64,000 bases of DNA from Quadrisphaera sp. DSM 44207 (GCF_900101335.1 NZ_FNKA01000001.1:620001-684000); one strand, 5' to 3'; counted from the first letter of the stretch, positions 15,052 through 25,219 are shown. Numbers and translations are program-made. Notes: generated by a model from the letters alone, not told the origin.

Positions 15052-16695
15052 ATGTCCACCGCAGCGTCCGCCGACCCGGGGCGGGGCGCCTCCGCACCGC
15101 CCCCGCAGCCGGACCCGCGCACGACCGCCGGCAAGCTCGCCGACCTGCGCGCCCGCGCCGAGGAGGCGGTGCACGCCGGTTCCGCGCGCGCGGTCGAGCG
15201 CCAGCACGCCAAGGGCAAGCGCACCGCGCGCGAGCGCATCGACGCGCTGCTCGACCCGGACAGCTTCGTCGAGCTCGACGCCTTCGCCCGCCACCGCAGC
15301 AGCGACTTCGGCCTGGAGCGCGAGCGCCCGCCCGGCGACGGCGTCGTCACCGGCTACGGCACGGTCGACGGCCGCCCGGTGTGCGTGTACTCCCAGGACT
15401 TCACGGTCTTCGGCGGGAGCCTGGGCGAGGTGGTCGGCCAGAAGATCACCAAGGTGATGGACATGGCGCTGCGCACCGGCTGCCCGGTCGTGGGCATCAA
15501 CGACTCCGGCGGCGCGCGGATCCAGGAGGGCGTCGGGTCCCTGGCCGGCTACGGGGAGATCTTCCGGCGCAACGTGCACGCCTCCGGCGTGATCCCGCAG
15601 GTCACGCTCGTCATGGGCCCGGCGGCCGGCGGCGCGGTGTACTCCCCCGCCATCACCGACGTCGTGGTGATGGTCGACCGGACCTCGCACATGTTCGTCA
15701 CCGGCCCGGACGTGATCCGCGCGGTGACCGGCGAGGACGTCGGCATGGAGGAGCTCGGCGGCGCCCGCACGCACGCCGCCGTCTCCGGCGCCGCGCACCA
15801 CCTGGCGCCCACCGAGGACGACGCCATCCACTTCGTCAAGGAGCTGCTGGCGCACCTGCCGAGCAACAACCTCTCCGAGCCGCCCGTGGTGGTGCCGCTG
15901 GACGACGCGGACCCGCTGGTGGTCACCGAGGCCGACCTCGCCCTCGACGCCTTCGTCCCCGACTCGGCCAACCAGCCCTACGACATGCACGAGGTGCTGC
16001 GGCACGTGCTCGACGACGAGGAGTTCCTCGAGCTCGGGGAGCTGCACGCGCCGAACGTCCTCGTCGGCTTCGGGCGCGTGGAGGGCCGCAGCGTCGGCGT
16101 CGTCGCCAACCAGCCGCTGCAGCTGGCCGGCACCCTCGACATCGACGCCAGCGAGAAGGCCGCCCGGTTCGTGCGCACGTGCGACGCCTTCGGGCTCCCG
16201 GTGCTGACCTTCGTCGACGTCCCCGGCTTCCTGCCGGGCACGGAGCAGGAGTGGAACGGGATCATCCGCCGCGGCGCGAAGCTGCTGTACGCCTACGCCG
16301 AGGCCACCGTCCCGATGGTCACCGTCATCACGCGCAAGGCGTACGGCGGCGCGTACATCGTCATGGGCTCCAAGCACCTGGGCGCCGACGTCAACCTCGC
16401 GTGGCCCACGGCGCAGATCGCCGTCATGGGCGCGCAGGGGGCCGTGAACATCCTCCACCGCGGCACGCTGGCGCAGGCGGCGGCGGCCGGCGACGACGTC
16501 GAGGCGGTGCGCGGGCAGCTGCTCGACGAGTACGAGGAGCGCCTGGCGAACCCGTACACCGCCGCCGAGCGCGGCTTCGTGGACGCCGTCATCGCCCCGT
16601 CGTCGACGCGCGCGCACGTGGTGCGGGCGCTGCGCTCGCTGCGCACCAAGCGCGAGGTGCTGCCGGCGAAGAAGCACGGGAACATCCCGCTGTGA
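15052..16695 (+). CDS. pccB: Acyl-CoA carboxylase carboxyltransferase (beta) subunit
   Basis: A 547-aa carboxyltransferase of the actinobacterial propionyl/acetyl-CoA carboxylase type, which moves the carboxyl group from carboxybiotin to acyl-CoA. Both crotonase-fold halves are present: the acyl-CoA oxyanion loops [19 protein letters not shown] in the N half and [27 protein letters not shown] in the C half, plus [21 protein letters not shown]. The specificity residue inside the second half is not assigned here. TAGGCT ends 8 nt before ATG 15052. The stop overlaps the epsilon subunit start by 4 nt (GTGA). Confidence 0.92.
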   Translation: MSTAASADPGRGASAPPPQPDPRTTAGKLADLRARAEEAVHAGSARAVERQHAKGKRTARERIDALLDPDSFVELDAFARHRSSDFGLERERPPGDGVVTGYGTVDGRPVCVYSQDFTVFGGSLGEVVGQKITKVMDMALRTGCPVVGINDSGGARIQEGVGSLAGYGEIFRRNVHASGVIPQVTLVMGPAAGGAVYSPAITDVVVMVDRTSHMFVTGPDVIRAVTGEDVGMEELGGARTHAAVSGAAHHLAPTEDDAIHFVKELLAHLPSNNLSEPPVVVPLDDADPLVVTEADLALDAFVPDSANQPYDMHEVLRHVLDDEEFLELGELHAPNVLVGFGRVEGRSVGVVANQPLQLAGTLDIDASEKAARFVRTCDAFGLPVLTFVDVPGFLPGTEQEWNGIIRRGAKLLYAYAEATVPMVTVITRKAYGGAYIVMGSKHLGADVNLAWPTAQIAVMGAQGAVNILHRGTLAQAAAAGDDVEAVRGQLLDEYEERLANPYTAAERGFVDAVIAPSSTRAHVVRALRSLRTKREVLPAKKHGNIPL

Positions 16696-16988
16696 CGCCC
16701 CGTCGAGCCGGCGCGGACGCGCGCCCGGACACCGGCCCCGGCGCCGGCTCCGGCGCCGCGGCCCCGTCCGGTGAGCCGCCCGTGCTGCGCGTGGTGCGCG
16801 GGGACGCCACCGACGAGGAGCTCGCCGCGCTCGTCACGGCGCTCGCGGCGGCGCGCCGCTCCGCGCCGGCCCCGCAGCCCGCGCCGTCCCGGTGGGCGGA
16901 CCGCGCCGCCCAGATCGGCGCCGCCCTGGCGCCGGGGCCGGGGGCGTGGCTGGCGGGCGCCTGGCACCATCGCCCCCGTCACCGCTGA
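16692..16988 (+). CDS. Acyl-CoA carboxylase epsilon subunit (AccE/PccE-like)
   Basis: A 98-aa protein. The diagnostic part is [24 protein letters not shown] (about residues 31-54), the helical segment that docks to the beta subunit in actinobacterial carboxylases and stimulates the alpha-beta complex. The N-terminal 30 residues are Ala/Gly/Pro-rich and low in complexity. GTG 16692 overlaps the beta-subunit stop by 4 nt, which points to translational coupling and fixed subunit ratio. Confidence 0.85.
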   Translation: MTPRRAGADARPDTGPGAGSGAAAPSGEPPVLRVVRGDATDEELAALVTALAAARRSAPAPQPAPSRWADRAAQIGAALAPGPGAWLAGAWHHRPRHR

Positions 16989-17026
16989 CCGGCGCGGGAG
17001 CACCCCCGCTCCCTAGGCTGGCGCGC

Positions 17027-19117
17027 ATGACCCGGCTCTCCCGGCTCGCGGCCGCCCTGATCGCGCTCCTGCTCTGCCTGCTCGCCGGCACCTCCGCGGC
17101 GGTGGCCGAGCCCCCGTCGCGGCTGGCGGAGCAGGTGGTCGACAGCGCCGGGGTGCTGACGGGCTCGAGCGCGCAGGAGGCCGTCGCGCAGCTGCAGCAG
17201 GAGACCGGCGTGCAGCTGTTCGTCGCCTACGTCGACAGCTTCGACGGCGCCAGCGGCGAGGCGTGGGCGGACGAGGCGTTCGCCCTCTCCGGCCTGGGCA
17301 CCGGCGACCTGCTGCTCGCGGTCGCGGTGCAGGACCGCCTCTACGGCTGGTCGGGCACGTCGGTGCCCGGCCTGACCCAGGCCGAGCTGGACGCGGTCTC
17401 GCTGCAGGCCGTGGAGCCCGAGCTCGCCGAGTCCGACTGGGACGGCGCCGTCGTCGCCGCGGCGCAGGGCCTGCAGGCGGCGGTCGCGGGCAGCGGCACG
17501 ACCGGCGGCACGGGCACGACGGGCGGCACCGGCGGGGCGGGGCTGGGCTCGTTCGTCCTCCTGCTGCTCGTGGTCGCGGGCGGCGGCCTGCTGCTGCTCG
17601 GGCTGCTCTCGCGCCGCTCCCGCCGCCGCGGGCGCGCCGGCGGGGTGCCGGGCGGGGCTGCGGGCGGAGCGCCGGGCGGGGCCGCGGCCGAGCCGCCGGT
17701 GAGCACCGAGGAGCTCGCCCGGCGCGCGAACGCGCGGCTGGTGGCGGTGGACGACGCGCTGCAGGGCTCCGACCAGGAGGTCAGCTTCGCCACCGCCCAG
17801 TTCGGCGAGCGGGCCACCGCGCCGTTCGCCGAGGCGCTGCGGCGGGCGCGGGCGGAGCTGGCCGCCGCGTTCGCCGCCCGCCGCCAGCTCGACGCCGCCG
17901 ACCTGCCCGAGCCCGAGCGGCGCCGGCTGCTGGAGGAGGTGCTGCGCCGCTGCGACGCCGCCGACGCCCTGCTCGACGAGCAGGCCGAGAGGTTCGAGCA
18001 GCTGCGCGGCCTCGAGCGCTCGCTGCCGCAGGCGCTGCCCGAGCTCGACGCCGAGCTGGCCCGCCTCGCCGGGCAGGTGCCGGCCGAGCGCGAGCGCCTG
18101 GCCGCCCTGGCGCGCCGCTACGCGCCGTCCGCGCTGGCCAGCGCCGCCGGCAACGCCGAGCAGGCGGAGCGGCTGCTGGAGCTGGGCCGCGAGGAGCTGG
18201 CCCGCGCCCGCCAGGACGCCGAGGCCGGGCGCACCGGGGAGGCCGCCGTGCGGGTGCAGGCGGTGCGCGACGCCGTCGCCCAGGGGCACGAGCTGCTCGA
18301 GGGCGTGCGGCGCCTGGAGGCCGACCTGGCGCGGGCGGCGGGCGAGCTGGAGGCCGCGCGCGCGGAGACGCAGGCCGACCTCGCCGAGGCGCGGGCGCTG
18401 GTGGCCTCGGGCGGCGGGACGCCGCAGCTCGCGGGCCTGGTCACGCGCGCGCAGGCCGCGCTGGCGGCGGCGGACGAGGCGGCCGCGCGCTCGGGCGGCG
18501 TCGACCCCCTGGCGGCCCTGCGCCGCCTGCAGGAGGCCGACCTCGCCCTCGACGACGCGCTCGGCGCCGTGCGCAGCCAGCGGGTGCGGGAGGAGCGGGC
18601 GCGGGCGTCGCTGCAGCACGTGCTGCCGGCCGCGGCGGCGGAGGTCGCGGCCGCGGAGTCGTACCTGCGCACGCGGCGCGGCGCCGTCGGCGGCCACGCC
18701 CGCGCCCTCGCCGCGCAGGCGCGCGAGCAGCTGTCGCTGGCCGAGAGCGCCGCGCACACCGACCCGCTGCGGGCGCTCGCCGCCGCGCAGCAGGCGGACT
18801 CCCTCGCGGAGCAGGCGCAGCAGGAGGCCGCCGAGGAGGTCGAGCAGTGGGGCGGCTGGTCCGGACCGGCCGGCGGCTGGGGCGGCGGGTACGGCAGCTA
18901 CGGCGGGTACGGCCGGCGCTCCGGCGGCTCGTTCAAGGGAGCGGTCATCGGCGGCATCCTCGGCGGCATCCTCACCGGCGGCGGCGGGGCGTGGGGCGGG
19001 GGCGGCTTCGGCGGCAGCGGCACCCGGATGGGTGGCGGCGGCTTCGGCGGCGGGGGCGGCTTCGGCGGGGGCGGGAGCTTCGGCGGCGGCGGTCTCGGAG
19101 GCGGCGGCCGCTTCTGA
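17027..19117 (+). CDS. TPM-domain (DUF477) secreted/membrane protein with glycine-rich tail
   Basis: A 696-aa envelope protein. A signal peptide (residues 1-27, ending AVAEP) leads to a TPM domain (about 30-165, starting RLAEQVVDSAGVL), a Thr/Gly linker, one membrane helix (about 178-196), a basic stretch and a long Ala/Glu/Arg-rich helical or coiled-coil region (about 230-600). The C-terminal 75 residues are almost pure Gly/Phe/Ser (GGGGFGGGG repeats). TPM domains have been tied to phosphatase activity and to photosystem II repair; a role here is not known. TAGGCT ends 7 nt before ATG 17027. Confidence 0.85.
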   Translation: MTRLSRLAAALIALLLCLLAGTSAAVAEPPSRLAEQVVDSAGVLTGSSAQEAVAQLQQETGVQLFVAYVDSFDGASGEAWADEAFALSGLGTGDLLLAVAVQDRLYGWSGTSVPGLTQAELDAVSLQAVEPELAESDWDGAVVAAAQGLQAAVAGSGTTGGTGTTGGTGGAGLGSFVLLLLVVAGGGLLLLGLLSRRSRRRGRAGGVPGGAAGGAPGGAAAEPPVSTEELARRANARLVAVDDALQGSDQEVSFATAQFGERATAPFAEALRRARAELAAAFAARRQLDAADLPEPERRRLLEEVLRRCDAADALLDEQAERFEQLRGLERSLPQALPELDAELARLAGQVPAERERLAALARRYAPSALASAAGNAEQAERLLELGREELARARQDAEAGRTGEAAVRVQAVRDAVAQGHELLEGVRRLEADLARAAGELEAARAETQADLAEARALVASGGGTPQLAGLVTRAQAALAAADEAAARSGGVDPLAALRRLQEADLALDDALGAVRSQRVREERARASLQHVLPAAAAEVAAAESYLRTRRGAVGGHARALAAQAREQLSLAESAAHTDPLRALAAAQQADSLAEQAQQEAAEEVEQWGGWSGPAGGWGGGYGSYGGYGRRSGGSFKGAVIGGILGGILTGGGGAWGGGGFGGSGTRMGGGGFGGGGGFGGGGSFGGGGLGGGGRF

Positions 19118-19223
19118 CGCGCCTGCCAGCGGGACGCGCGGCGATGAGTCCGGACGGCGCGGGCGGTCACGAAGGGGACGGGCCGGTGCCGCGCGCCGGC
19201 GCCCGCCGCGGGAGGAGCCGCAC

Positions 19224-19544
19224 GTGGTCGAGCAGCGACCTCCCGAGCAGCGACCTCCCGAGCGGCCCGACGTCGTGGACGCCGCGCGCCTGCGCCCCGA
19301 CCTCGCGGCCGTCGACGCCCTCGCCCGCGCCCAGCTCGCCGCGCGGCGCCGCGGGCGCCGGGTGGTGCTGCGCTCGCCGAGCCCGCAGCTGCGCGAGCTG
19401 CTGGACCTCGCCGGCCTGTGCGGCGTCCTGCCCGAGGAGGCCTCAGGTCGCGGAGGCGTCCTGGAGGTGGTCCGGGAGCCCGAAGAGGGGGAACAGGCGG
19501 GCGGTGTCGAGGAAGTGCGTCATCCCGGTGATGCGCCCGTCTGA
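19224..19544 (+). CDS. STAS-domain protein overlapping the sigma-factor gene
   Basis: A 106-aa protein. [36 protein letters not shown] matches the helix-strand core of small STAS proteins, a fold shared with anti-sigma antagonists. The expected phospho-Ser/Thr segment is not obvious. GGAGGAG lies 6 nt before GTG 19224, a strong start signal. The last 33 codons (19443-19544) are antisense to the end of the sigma-factor gene. The C-terminal [14 protein letters not shown]-type tail resembles tails I recall from other actinobacterial STAS proteins next to this sigma type, suggesting the overlap is conserved; that is memory, not a search. Confidence 0.65.
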   Translation: MVEQRPPEQRPPERPDVVDAARLRPDLAAVDALARAQLAARRRGRRVVLRSPSPQLRELLDLAGLCGVLPEEASGRGGVLEVVREPEEGEQAGGVEEVRHPGDAPV

Positions 19545-20489
19545 GGCCTCCAGCGCGATGAGGGACCACGGCACCCACCGCCCGGGCCGCCCGCCCGGCT
19601 CGTACTGCCCGAAGGCCGGGGCGCCGTTGGCGCTGACCGGCACCAGCCGCGAGCCGCGGCAGGCGGCGCCCGGGCCGGTGAGCCAGGCGACGACGTCGTC
19701 CGGCCCCTGCAGCCACAGCGCGTAGGGCGGCATCGACATCGTCGCGTCCTCGTGCAGCAGCGCCACGAGGGAGGTCATGTCGTACGCCTCGAAGGCCGCG
19801 ACGTAGCGGTCGAGCAGCGCGCGGTCCGCGGCGTCCACGGGGTCGGGCGCCCGCCCGGAGCCGAGGTCGCGCGCCGCCAGCGTCGCCCGCGCCCGCTGCA
19901 GCGCGCTGTTGACGGAGGCCGTGCTCGTGCCGAGCAGCTCGGCGACCTCGTCGGCGCGCCAGCGCAGCACCTCGCGCAGCACGAGCACCGCGCGCTGGCG
20001 CGGCGGCAGGTGCTGCAGCGCGGCGACGAACGCCAGGCGCACGGACTCGCGCGCGACGGCGACGTCGGCCGGGTCGCCCGCCTCGGGCAGCACGCGCGCG
20101 TCGGGCGCGGGCTCGACCCACGCGCTCGCCGCCAGCGGCTCCCCCAGCGACTCCACCACCGGCGGCGCGGCGGAGCCCGAGAGGTCCACCGGCAGCGCGC
20201 GCCGCTTGCGCCCCTCGAGGGCGTCGAGGCACGCGTTGGTCGCGATCCGGTACAGCCACGAGCGCAGCGCCGAGCGGCCCTCGAAGCGGTCGGCGGCGCG
20301 CCAGGCGCGCACCATCGTCTCCTGGACGGCGTCCTCGGCGTCGAAGGCGGAGCCGAGCATGCGGTAGCAGTAGCCGGTCAGCTCGCGGCGGTGCTGCTCG
20401 AGGTCGTCGGGCCGCACCACCGGCGGGGCGGCGCTCGCAGCGGACGGCACGGCGCTCGCAGCGGACGGCGCGGCGGCGAGGTCGGTCAT
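19443..20489 (-). CDS. ECF RNA polymerase sigma factor, TIGR02960/SigG-like, with SnoaL-like C-terminal domain
   Basis: A 348-aa sigma-70 family protein. Region 2 ([50 protein letters not shown]) and region 4 ([41 protein letters not shown]) are intact. A C-terminal domain of about 130 residues (from [34 protein letters not shown]) is SnoaL-like; in such sigma factors it tunes activity in cis. The overlapping STAS gene may be a partner in regulation. AGGAGGAG precedes ATG 20489. Confidence 0.9.
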   Translation of the reverse strand: MTDLAAAPSAASAVPSAASAAPPVVRPDDLEQHRRELTGYCYRMLGSAFDAEDAVQETMVRAWRAADRFEGRSALRSWLYRIATNACLDALEGRKRRALPVDLSGSAAPPVVESLGEPLAASAWVEPAPDARVLPEAGDPADVAVARESVRLAFVAALQHLPPRQRAVLVLREVLRWRADEVAELLGTSTASVNSALQRARATLAARDLGSGRAPDPVDAADRALLDRYVAAFEAYDMTSLVALLHEDATMSMPPYALWLQGPDDVVAWLTGPGAACRGSRLVPVSANGAPAFGQYEPGGRPGRWVPWSLIALEASDGRITGMTHFLDTARLFPLFGLPDHLQDASAT

Positions 20490-20687
20490 CGCGGCGGCTC
20501 CTCCTCGGGCGGGGGCGCCCCGTCGGCGCCCGGACGACACCCTGGCAGAGGGCACCGACAGGTCGGAAGCGAGCGCGCCGGCGGGTCGTGTGACGTCAGC
20601 CGACCGGGGTATGACGCCCGCAGCACGCCCCGAGCGGCGCACCGGTCCGCGGTGCCCGCCCCGTCCTCGCGGAAGGTGGACCACCCG

Positions 20688-21281
20688 ATGACGACCTCGA
20701 AGAGCAGCGACAACCACTTCTGGGCCCAGGCCGTGCACGACGTCGGCTCGGCCCTGTGGCTCGGCGGCGCCGTGATGGGCATCGCCGGCGTGAACAAGTC
20801 CGGCGCCGACCTCAGCCAGGGCATCGACCGCATCCGCGTGGCGAACTCCGCGTGGTCGCGCTTCGGGCCGGTGGAGTGGGCCGGCATCGCGGCGACCGCG
20901 GTGACCGGCACCCGGCTGACCGCCTCGAACAAGGGCCGCCTGGCGGCGCAGAAGGGCTTCGCGCGCGCCGGGGCGGCGAAGGCCGCGGCGACCGCCCTGG
21001 GCGCGGCGGCCACCGGCTGGGCCACCTACACCGGCGGGAAGGTCGGCAAGGCGGCCGAGGCGGCGCACGCGCGCGGCGAGGCGATCGACGTCAAGGACGC
21101 CTCCATCCCCACCGAGGGCACTCCCGCCGAGCTGGCGAAGTGGCAGCGCCGCCAGCGCGCCGCGCAGTTCCTCGTGCCGGTCTTCGCGGGCGCGAACGTC
21201 GTCCTGACGTCGTACCTGACCCAGTCCTACCGCCCGGCCGCCACGGCCAAGGGCATCCTGGGCCGGCTCCTGCCCTCCTGA
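20688..21281 (+). CDS. Unknown actinobacterial membrane protein
   Basis: I do not recognise a named family. The 197-aa product begins with a short polar segment, then [26 protein letters not shown], a hydrophobic helix, followed by two further hydrophobic stretches (about residues 68-110, Ala-rich, and 162-182). A hydrophilic loop with [16 protein letters not shown] precedes the last helix. It sits between a divergent ECF sigma factor and pspA, so an envelope-stress role is possible but only by location. ATG 20688 follows a GGAAGGTGGA stretch. A strong hairpin ends the gene. Confidence 0.6.
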   Translation: MTTSKSSDNHFWAQAVHDVGSALWLGGAVMGIAGVNKSGADLSQGIDRIRVANSAWSRFGPVEWAGIAATAVTGTRLTASNKGRLAAQKGFARAGAAKAAATALGAAATGWATYTGGKVGKAAEAAHARGEAIDVKDASIPTEGTPAELAKWQRRQRAAQFLVPVFAGANVVLTSYLTQSYRPAATAKGILGRLLPS

Positions 21282-21289
21282 GGGCCGCC

Positions 21290-21334
21290 GAGGGGGCGGA
21301 CGGCGGGGCCGCGGCTCCCGCCGTCCGCCCCCTC
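21290..21334 (+). terminator. Strong hairpin after the unknown membrane protein gene
   Basis: Perfect 18-bp arms (21290-21307 and 21317-21334, core GGGGGCGGACGGC) with a 9-nt loop, starting 8 nt after the stop codon. No T-run follows. Confidence 0.75.
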
Positions 21335-21419
21335 GCGCCGGCACGGCGAGGACGCGATGCTGACCGCGCGCCGCTCCCGGACGGGCAGCGGCGGACGACG
21401 AGGGACGAGGAGCACGAAC

Positions 21420-22142
21420 ATGGCGCAGCAGTCGCTGCTGGGACGCATCGGGCAGCTGGCGCGGGCCAACCTCAACGCGCTGCTGGACGCCGCGGAGGAC
21501 CCGCAGAAGATGCTCGACCAGATGGTGCGCGACTACACGCTCGGCATCCGCGAGGCCGAGGACGCCGTCGCCCAGAGCATCGGCGACCTGCGGCTGATGG
21601 AGGAGGACCACGCCGAGGCGCAGGCCACCGCCCGCGAGTGGGGGTCCAAGGCCGTGGCGGCCTCCCGCAAGGCCGACGAGCTGCGCGCCGCGGGCAACAC
21701 CGCCGAGGCCGACCGGTTCGACGCCCTCGCCAAGGTGGCGCTGCGCCGCCAGATCGACGCCGAGCAGCAGGCGAGGTCCTTCGAGCCGCAGATCGCCTCG
21801 CGCACCGAGGTGGTCGACCGGCTCAAGACCGGCCTGGAGGGCATGCGCACCAAGCTCGGGGAGCTGCGCGCCAAGCGCGACGAGCTGGTCGCCCGCTCGC
21901 GCATGGTCGACGCGCAGTCGCGCGTGCACGACGCCGTGCGCAGCGTGGACCTCATGGACCCCACGAGCGAGGTCGCGCGCTTCGAGGAGAAGGTGCGCCG
22001 CGAGGAGGCGCGCATCCGCGGCCAGGAGGAGCTCGCGGCCTCCAGCCTCGACGCGCAGTTCGAGGCGCTGGAGGACGAGGGCGAGATGACCGAGGTCGAG
22101 CTGCGCCTGGCGGCGCTGAAGTCCGGCAGCGCCACCGCCTGA
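21420..22142 (+). CDS. pspA: PspA/IM30 family phage-shock-like membrane stress protein
   Basis: A 240-aa, almost wholly helical protein of the ESCRT-III-like PspA/IM30/Vipp1 family, which coats and protects the inner membrane under stress. The amphipathic N-terminal helix ([34 protein letters not shown]) and the following long coiled coil are typical. No pspB/pspC or PspF-type regulator lies nearby, so regulation would differ from enterobacteria. GAGGAG lies 8 nt before ATG 21420. The strong hairpin upstream separates it from the preceding gene. Confidence 0.9.
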   Translation: MAQQSLLGRIGQLARANLNALLDAAEDPQKMLDQMVRDYTLGIREAEDAVAQSIGDLRLMEEDHAEAQATAREWGSKAVAASRKADELRAAGNTAEADRFDALAKVALRRQIDAEQQARSFEPQIASRTEVVDRLKTGLEGMRTKLGELRAKRDELVARSRMVDAQSRVHDAVRSVDLMDPTSEVARFEEKVRREEARIRGQEELAASSLDAQFEALEDEGEMTEVELRLAALKSGSATA

Positions 22143-22213
22143 GCGCTCCCCGCCGCCCGGCGGCAGCGCGCGCACGGCCGGCAGGTCGCGCCCGTGCTGT
22201 CGCCGGGCGGTCC

Positions 22214-22219
22214 TAGGGT
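22214..22219 (+). promoter_or_regulatory. -10 hexamer TAGGGT of the DUF885 gene
   Basis: TAGGGT ends 6 nt before GTG 22226; no ribosome-binding site lies between pspA and this start. Confidence 0.6.
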
Positions 22220-22225
22220 CGCCGG

Positions 22226-23932
22226 GTGAGCGCTCCCCCGCCCGGCCGCACGCCCACCCCGCTCGACGCCCTCGCCGACCGCTACGTCGACCGGGTCGCC
22301 GAGCTCGACCCCTTCACCGCGACGCACCTCGGCGTGCCGGGCCACGACACGGAGGTCACGGACTACTCCCCCGAGGGCCACGCCCGGCGCGCGGCGCTCG
22401 ACCGCGAGGTCCTCGCCGCCCTGGAGGGCTGCCGTCCGGTCGACGACGTCGACCGCACCACCCTGGCCGCGATGCGCGAGCGCCTCGGCCTGTCGGTGGA
22501 GATCGCCGACGCGGGCCTCGACCTCGGCGAGCTCAACGTGCTCGCCAGCCCGCTGCAGACGGTGCGCGACAGCTTCGACCTCATGCCCACCGCGACGGCG
22601 CAGGACTGGGCGGTCGTCGCGACCCGCCTCTCCCGCGTCGGGGAGGCCCTGGGCGGGTACGCCGCCTCCCTGCGCGCGGCCGCGGACGCCGGGAACCCCC
22701 CGGCCCGCCGCCAGGTGCGGGCCTGCGCCGAGCAGTGCGCGCAGTTCGCCGACGCCGAGCGCGGCGTCTTCGCCGTCCTGCTCGCCGGCGCCCGCCCGGA
22801 CGGCGCGCCACCCCAGGGCGCCCTGGAGCGCGACCTGCGGGCGGGCGCGGCCGCGGCCGCGGCCGCCTACGGCGAGCTCGGGCGCTTCCTGCGCGAGGAG
22901 CTGCACCCGCGCGCCCGCGCGCAGGACGCCGTCGGCCGCGACGCGTACGCCCTGTGGTCGCGCGCCTTCCTCGGCGCCGAGGTCGACCTGGAGGAGACCT
23001 ACGCCTGGGGGCTGGAGGAGGTCGCGCGGATCGAGGCGGAGATGGCGCGGGTCGCCGAGCGCGTCGTCCCCGGCGCCACCACGCCGGAGGCGATCGCGGC
23101 GCTGGAGGCCGACCCCGCCCGGCAGCTGCACGGCACCGCCGCGCTGCAGGGGTGGATGCAGGAGCTGTCCGACTCCGCACTGGCCGCCCTGGCCGACGTC
23201 CACTTCGACGTCCCCGCCCCCGTGCGCCGCCTGGAGTGCCGCATCGCGCCGACCACGAGCGGCGGCATCTACTACACCGGCCCCAGCGAGGACTTCTCCC
23301 GCCCGGGCCGGATGTGGTGGTCCGTGCCGGAGGGCGTGAGCAGCTTCGGCACCTGGCGCGAGCGCACCACCGTCTTCCACGAGGGCGTGCCGGGCCACCA
23401 CCTGCAGGTCGGGCAGACCCTGTTCCGCAGGGAGCTGCTCAACCGGTGGCGGCGGATGCTCAGCTGGGTCTCCGGGCACGGGGAGGGCTGGGCGCTGTAC
23501 GCCGAGCGGCTCATGGCCGACCTCGGCTGGCTGGAGGACCCGGCCGACCGGATGGGCATGCTCGACGCGTCCCTCTTCCGCGCCGCCCGGGTGGTCGTCG
23601 ACATCGGCACGCACTGCGGCTTCCTCGTGCCCGCCGAGCTGGACGGCGGCGCCGGGCGGCGGTGGGACGCCGACGCGATGTGGACGTACCTGCGCACGCA
23701 CACGTTCCAGCAGGAGGACCTCCTGCGCTTCGAGCACCTGCGCTACCTGGGCTGGCCCGGCCAGGCGCCGTCGTACAAGGTCGGCGAGCGGCTGTGGCTG
23801 GAGCTGCGCGAGCGGGTGCGCGCCGCCGAGGAGGGCGCCGGCCGCCCCTTCGACCTGCGGGCCTTCCACCGGCGGGCCCTGGACGTCGGCTCGGTCGGCC
23901 TGGACGTGCTGCGCGACGCGCTGACCGGCTGA
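22226..23932 (+). CDS. DUF885 family metallopeptidase-like protein
   Basis: A 568-aa protein of the DUF885 family, distant relatives of zinc carboxypeptidases/M3-like peptidases. [14 protein letters not shown] (about residues 384-397) gives the HExxxxHH zinc-ligand pattern, and [17 protein letters not shown] supplies the following glutamate (about 413-429). [13 protein letters not shown] and [27 protein letters not shown] near the C-terminus are also family landmarks. There is no signal peptide, so it should act in the cytoplasm. The substrate is unknown. Confidence 0.88.
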   Translation: MSAPPPGRTPTPLDALADRYVDRVAELDPFTATHLGVPGHDTEVTDYSPEGHARRAALDREVLAALEGCRPVDDVDRTTLAAMRERLGLSVEIADAGLDLGELNVLASPLQTVRDSFDLMPTATAQDWAVVATRLSRVGEALGGYAASLRAAADAGNPPARRQVRACAEQCAQFADAERGVFAVLLAGARPDGAPPQGALERDLRAGAAAAAAAYGELGRFLREELHPRARAQDAVGRDAYALWSRAFLGAEVDLEETYAWGLEEVARIEAEMARVAERVVPGATTPEAIAALEADPARQLHGTAALQGWMQELSDSALAALADVHFDVPAPVRRLECRIAPTTSGGIYYTGPSEDFSRPGRMWWSVPEGVSSFGTWRERTTVFHEGVPGHHLQVGQTLFRRELLNRWRRMLSWVSGHGEGWALYAERLMADLGWLEDPADRMGMLDASLFRAARVVVDIGTHCGFLVPAELDGGAGRRWDADAMWTYLRTHTFQQEDLLRFEHLRYLGWPGQAPSYKVGERLWLELRERVRAAEEGAGRPFDLRAFHRRALDVGSVGLDVLRDALTG

Positions 23933-23966
23933 GGCGGTCCGGCCGCGCGCGGATACGGTCGCCCGC

Positions 23967-24444
23967 GTGCCCGCCGTCCTGCGCTTCGCCGACCCGGCCT
24001 CCCCGGCCGCGACCGCGCTGCGGCTGGCGTTCGCCGCCCAGGTCGCGCGCATCGTGGGCGGGCGCGCCGTCCGCCGAGGACCTGTCGGGCGACGACGGCC
24101 TGACCCCGCCGGACGGCGCCTTCTGGCTCGCCCGCCTCGACGGGCGGGACGTCGGCTGCGCCGGCGTGCGCACCCTGTCCCACCTCGCGCCCGCCACGGT
24201 CGAGCTCAAGCGCCTCTACGTCGACCCCGCCGCGCGCGGGCACCGCCTCGGACGCCGCCTGGTCGAGACCGCGCAGGCGTGGGCGCTCGAGCGCGGCGCC
24301 GCGCGGATGGTGCTCGACACGCGCTCGGAGCTGACCACCGCCTGCGCCCTGTACCGGGAGCTGGGGTACGCCGAGGTGGCGCCGTACAACGACGACCCGA
24401 AGCCGGACCTGTGGTTCGCCAAGACCCTGGAGCCCCGCCCGTGA
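23967..24444 (+). pseudogene. GNAT acetyltransferase, broken by a one-base frameshift
   Basis: The N-terminus (PAVLRFADPASPAATALRLA, from GTG 23967 with TACGGT 7 nt upstream) runs in one frame to about 24060, and the rest of a normal GNAT domain continues in the next frame: LARLDGRDVGCAGVRTL, ELKRLYVDPAARGHRLGRRL (acetyl-CoA loop) and ELGYAEVAPYN. Dropping one G from the GGG at 24060-24062 joins both halves into a continuous reading of about 158 aa (IVGGAPSAEDL across the joint). This is either a real mutation or a sequencing error. As written, the first frame runs on in-frame into maf without a stop. Confidence 0.8.
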
Positions 24445-25091
24445 CCGCCTCGCCCGCCCTGCTGCTCGCCTCCGCCTCCCCCGCGCGCCGCGCCACCCTC
24501 ACCGCGGCCGGCGTCCCGCCGCTCGTGCTCGTCTCGGGCGTCGACGAGGACGCCGTCGTCGCCCGCTACGGCGTCACCGAGGCCGAGGACGTCGCCCTCG
24601 TGCTCGCCCGCGCCAAGGCCGAGGACGTCGCCGCGCGCTGGGAGGAGGCCGAGCGGGCCCCCGACGACGGCGTGCTCGTGCTCGGCTGCGACTCCGTGCT
24701 GGCCCTGGACGGGCAGGTGCACGGCAAGCCCGCCGGCGCCGCGGAGGCCACCGCGCGCTGGCGGGCCATGCGCGGGCGCTGCGGGGTGCTGCACACCGGC
24801 CACTGGCTCGTCGACGCCCGCGAGGCCGGCTCGGGCGCGACGCTCGGCGCCGTCGCGTCGACGACCGTGCACTTCGCCGACGTCACCGACGCCGAGGTCG
24901 ACGCCTACGTCGCCACCGGGGAGCCGCTGGCGGTGGCGGGCGCGTTCACGCTCGACGGCCTGGGCGGGGCGTTCGTGCGCGGCGTCGAGGGCGACCCGCA
25001 CGCGGTGGTGGGCCTGAGCCTGCCGCTGCTGCGCGACCTGCTCGCCGAGGTCGGCGTCGCCTGGACGTCGCTGTGGTCCCTCCCCCGGTGA
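24441..25091 (+). CDS. maf: Maf family nucleotide pyrophosphatase
   Basis: A 216-aa Maf/YhdE-type house-cleaning pyrophosphatase, thought to remove modified or non-canonical nucleotides. ALLLASASPARRATL is the N-terminal signature, LGCDSVLALDGQVHGKP holds the catalytic/metal Asp and the KP motif, and FTLDGLGGAFVRGVEGDPHAVVGLSLP is the conserved C-terminal stretch. GTG 24441 overlaps the acetyltransferase stop (GTGA). Because of the upstream frameshift an open frame extends back to 23967, so an automatic caller may report a false 374-aa fusion. Confidence 0.9.
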   Translation: MTASPALLLASASPARRATLTAAGVPPLVLVSGVDEDAVVARYGVTEAEDVALVLARAKAEDVAARWEEAERAPDDGVLVLGCDSVLALDGQVHGKPAGAAEATARWRAMRGRCGVLHTGHWLVDAREAGSGATLGAVASTTVHFADVTDAEVDAYVATGEPLAVAGAFTLDGLGGAFVRGVEGDPHAVVGLSLPLLRDLLAEVGVAWTSLWSLPR

Positions 25092-25215
25092 TCACGCACG
25101 TCCCGACCCCCGCGGCGGTGGTGCGCGTCCCGGCCCCCCGATGACCGCCCGCGTCCCCACCCCCGCGGTGGTGGTGCGCATCCCCACCCCCGCGGTGATC
25201 ATGCACGTCCGGTCC
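25087..25215. repeat. 27-bp tandem array between maf and the DUF1232 gene
   Basis: About 4.8 imperfect copies of a 27-bp unit (25087-25113, 25114-25140, about 25141-25166, 25167-25193, partial 25194-25215). The first and last copies carry the GTGATCnnGCACGTCC core shared with the palindromes at 3.7, 48.0 and 50.8 kb. It lies between convergent genes and overlaps the maf stop. Confidence 0.8.
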
Positions 25216-25219
25216 GCGC

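Noticed and set aside
23967-25091. A GNAT-Maf fusion protein
   Set aside because: The second half of the GNAT domain is present in another frame, so the fusion results from a one-base shift.
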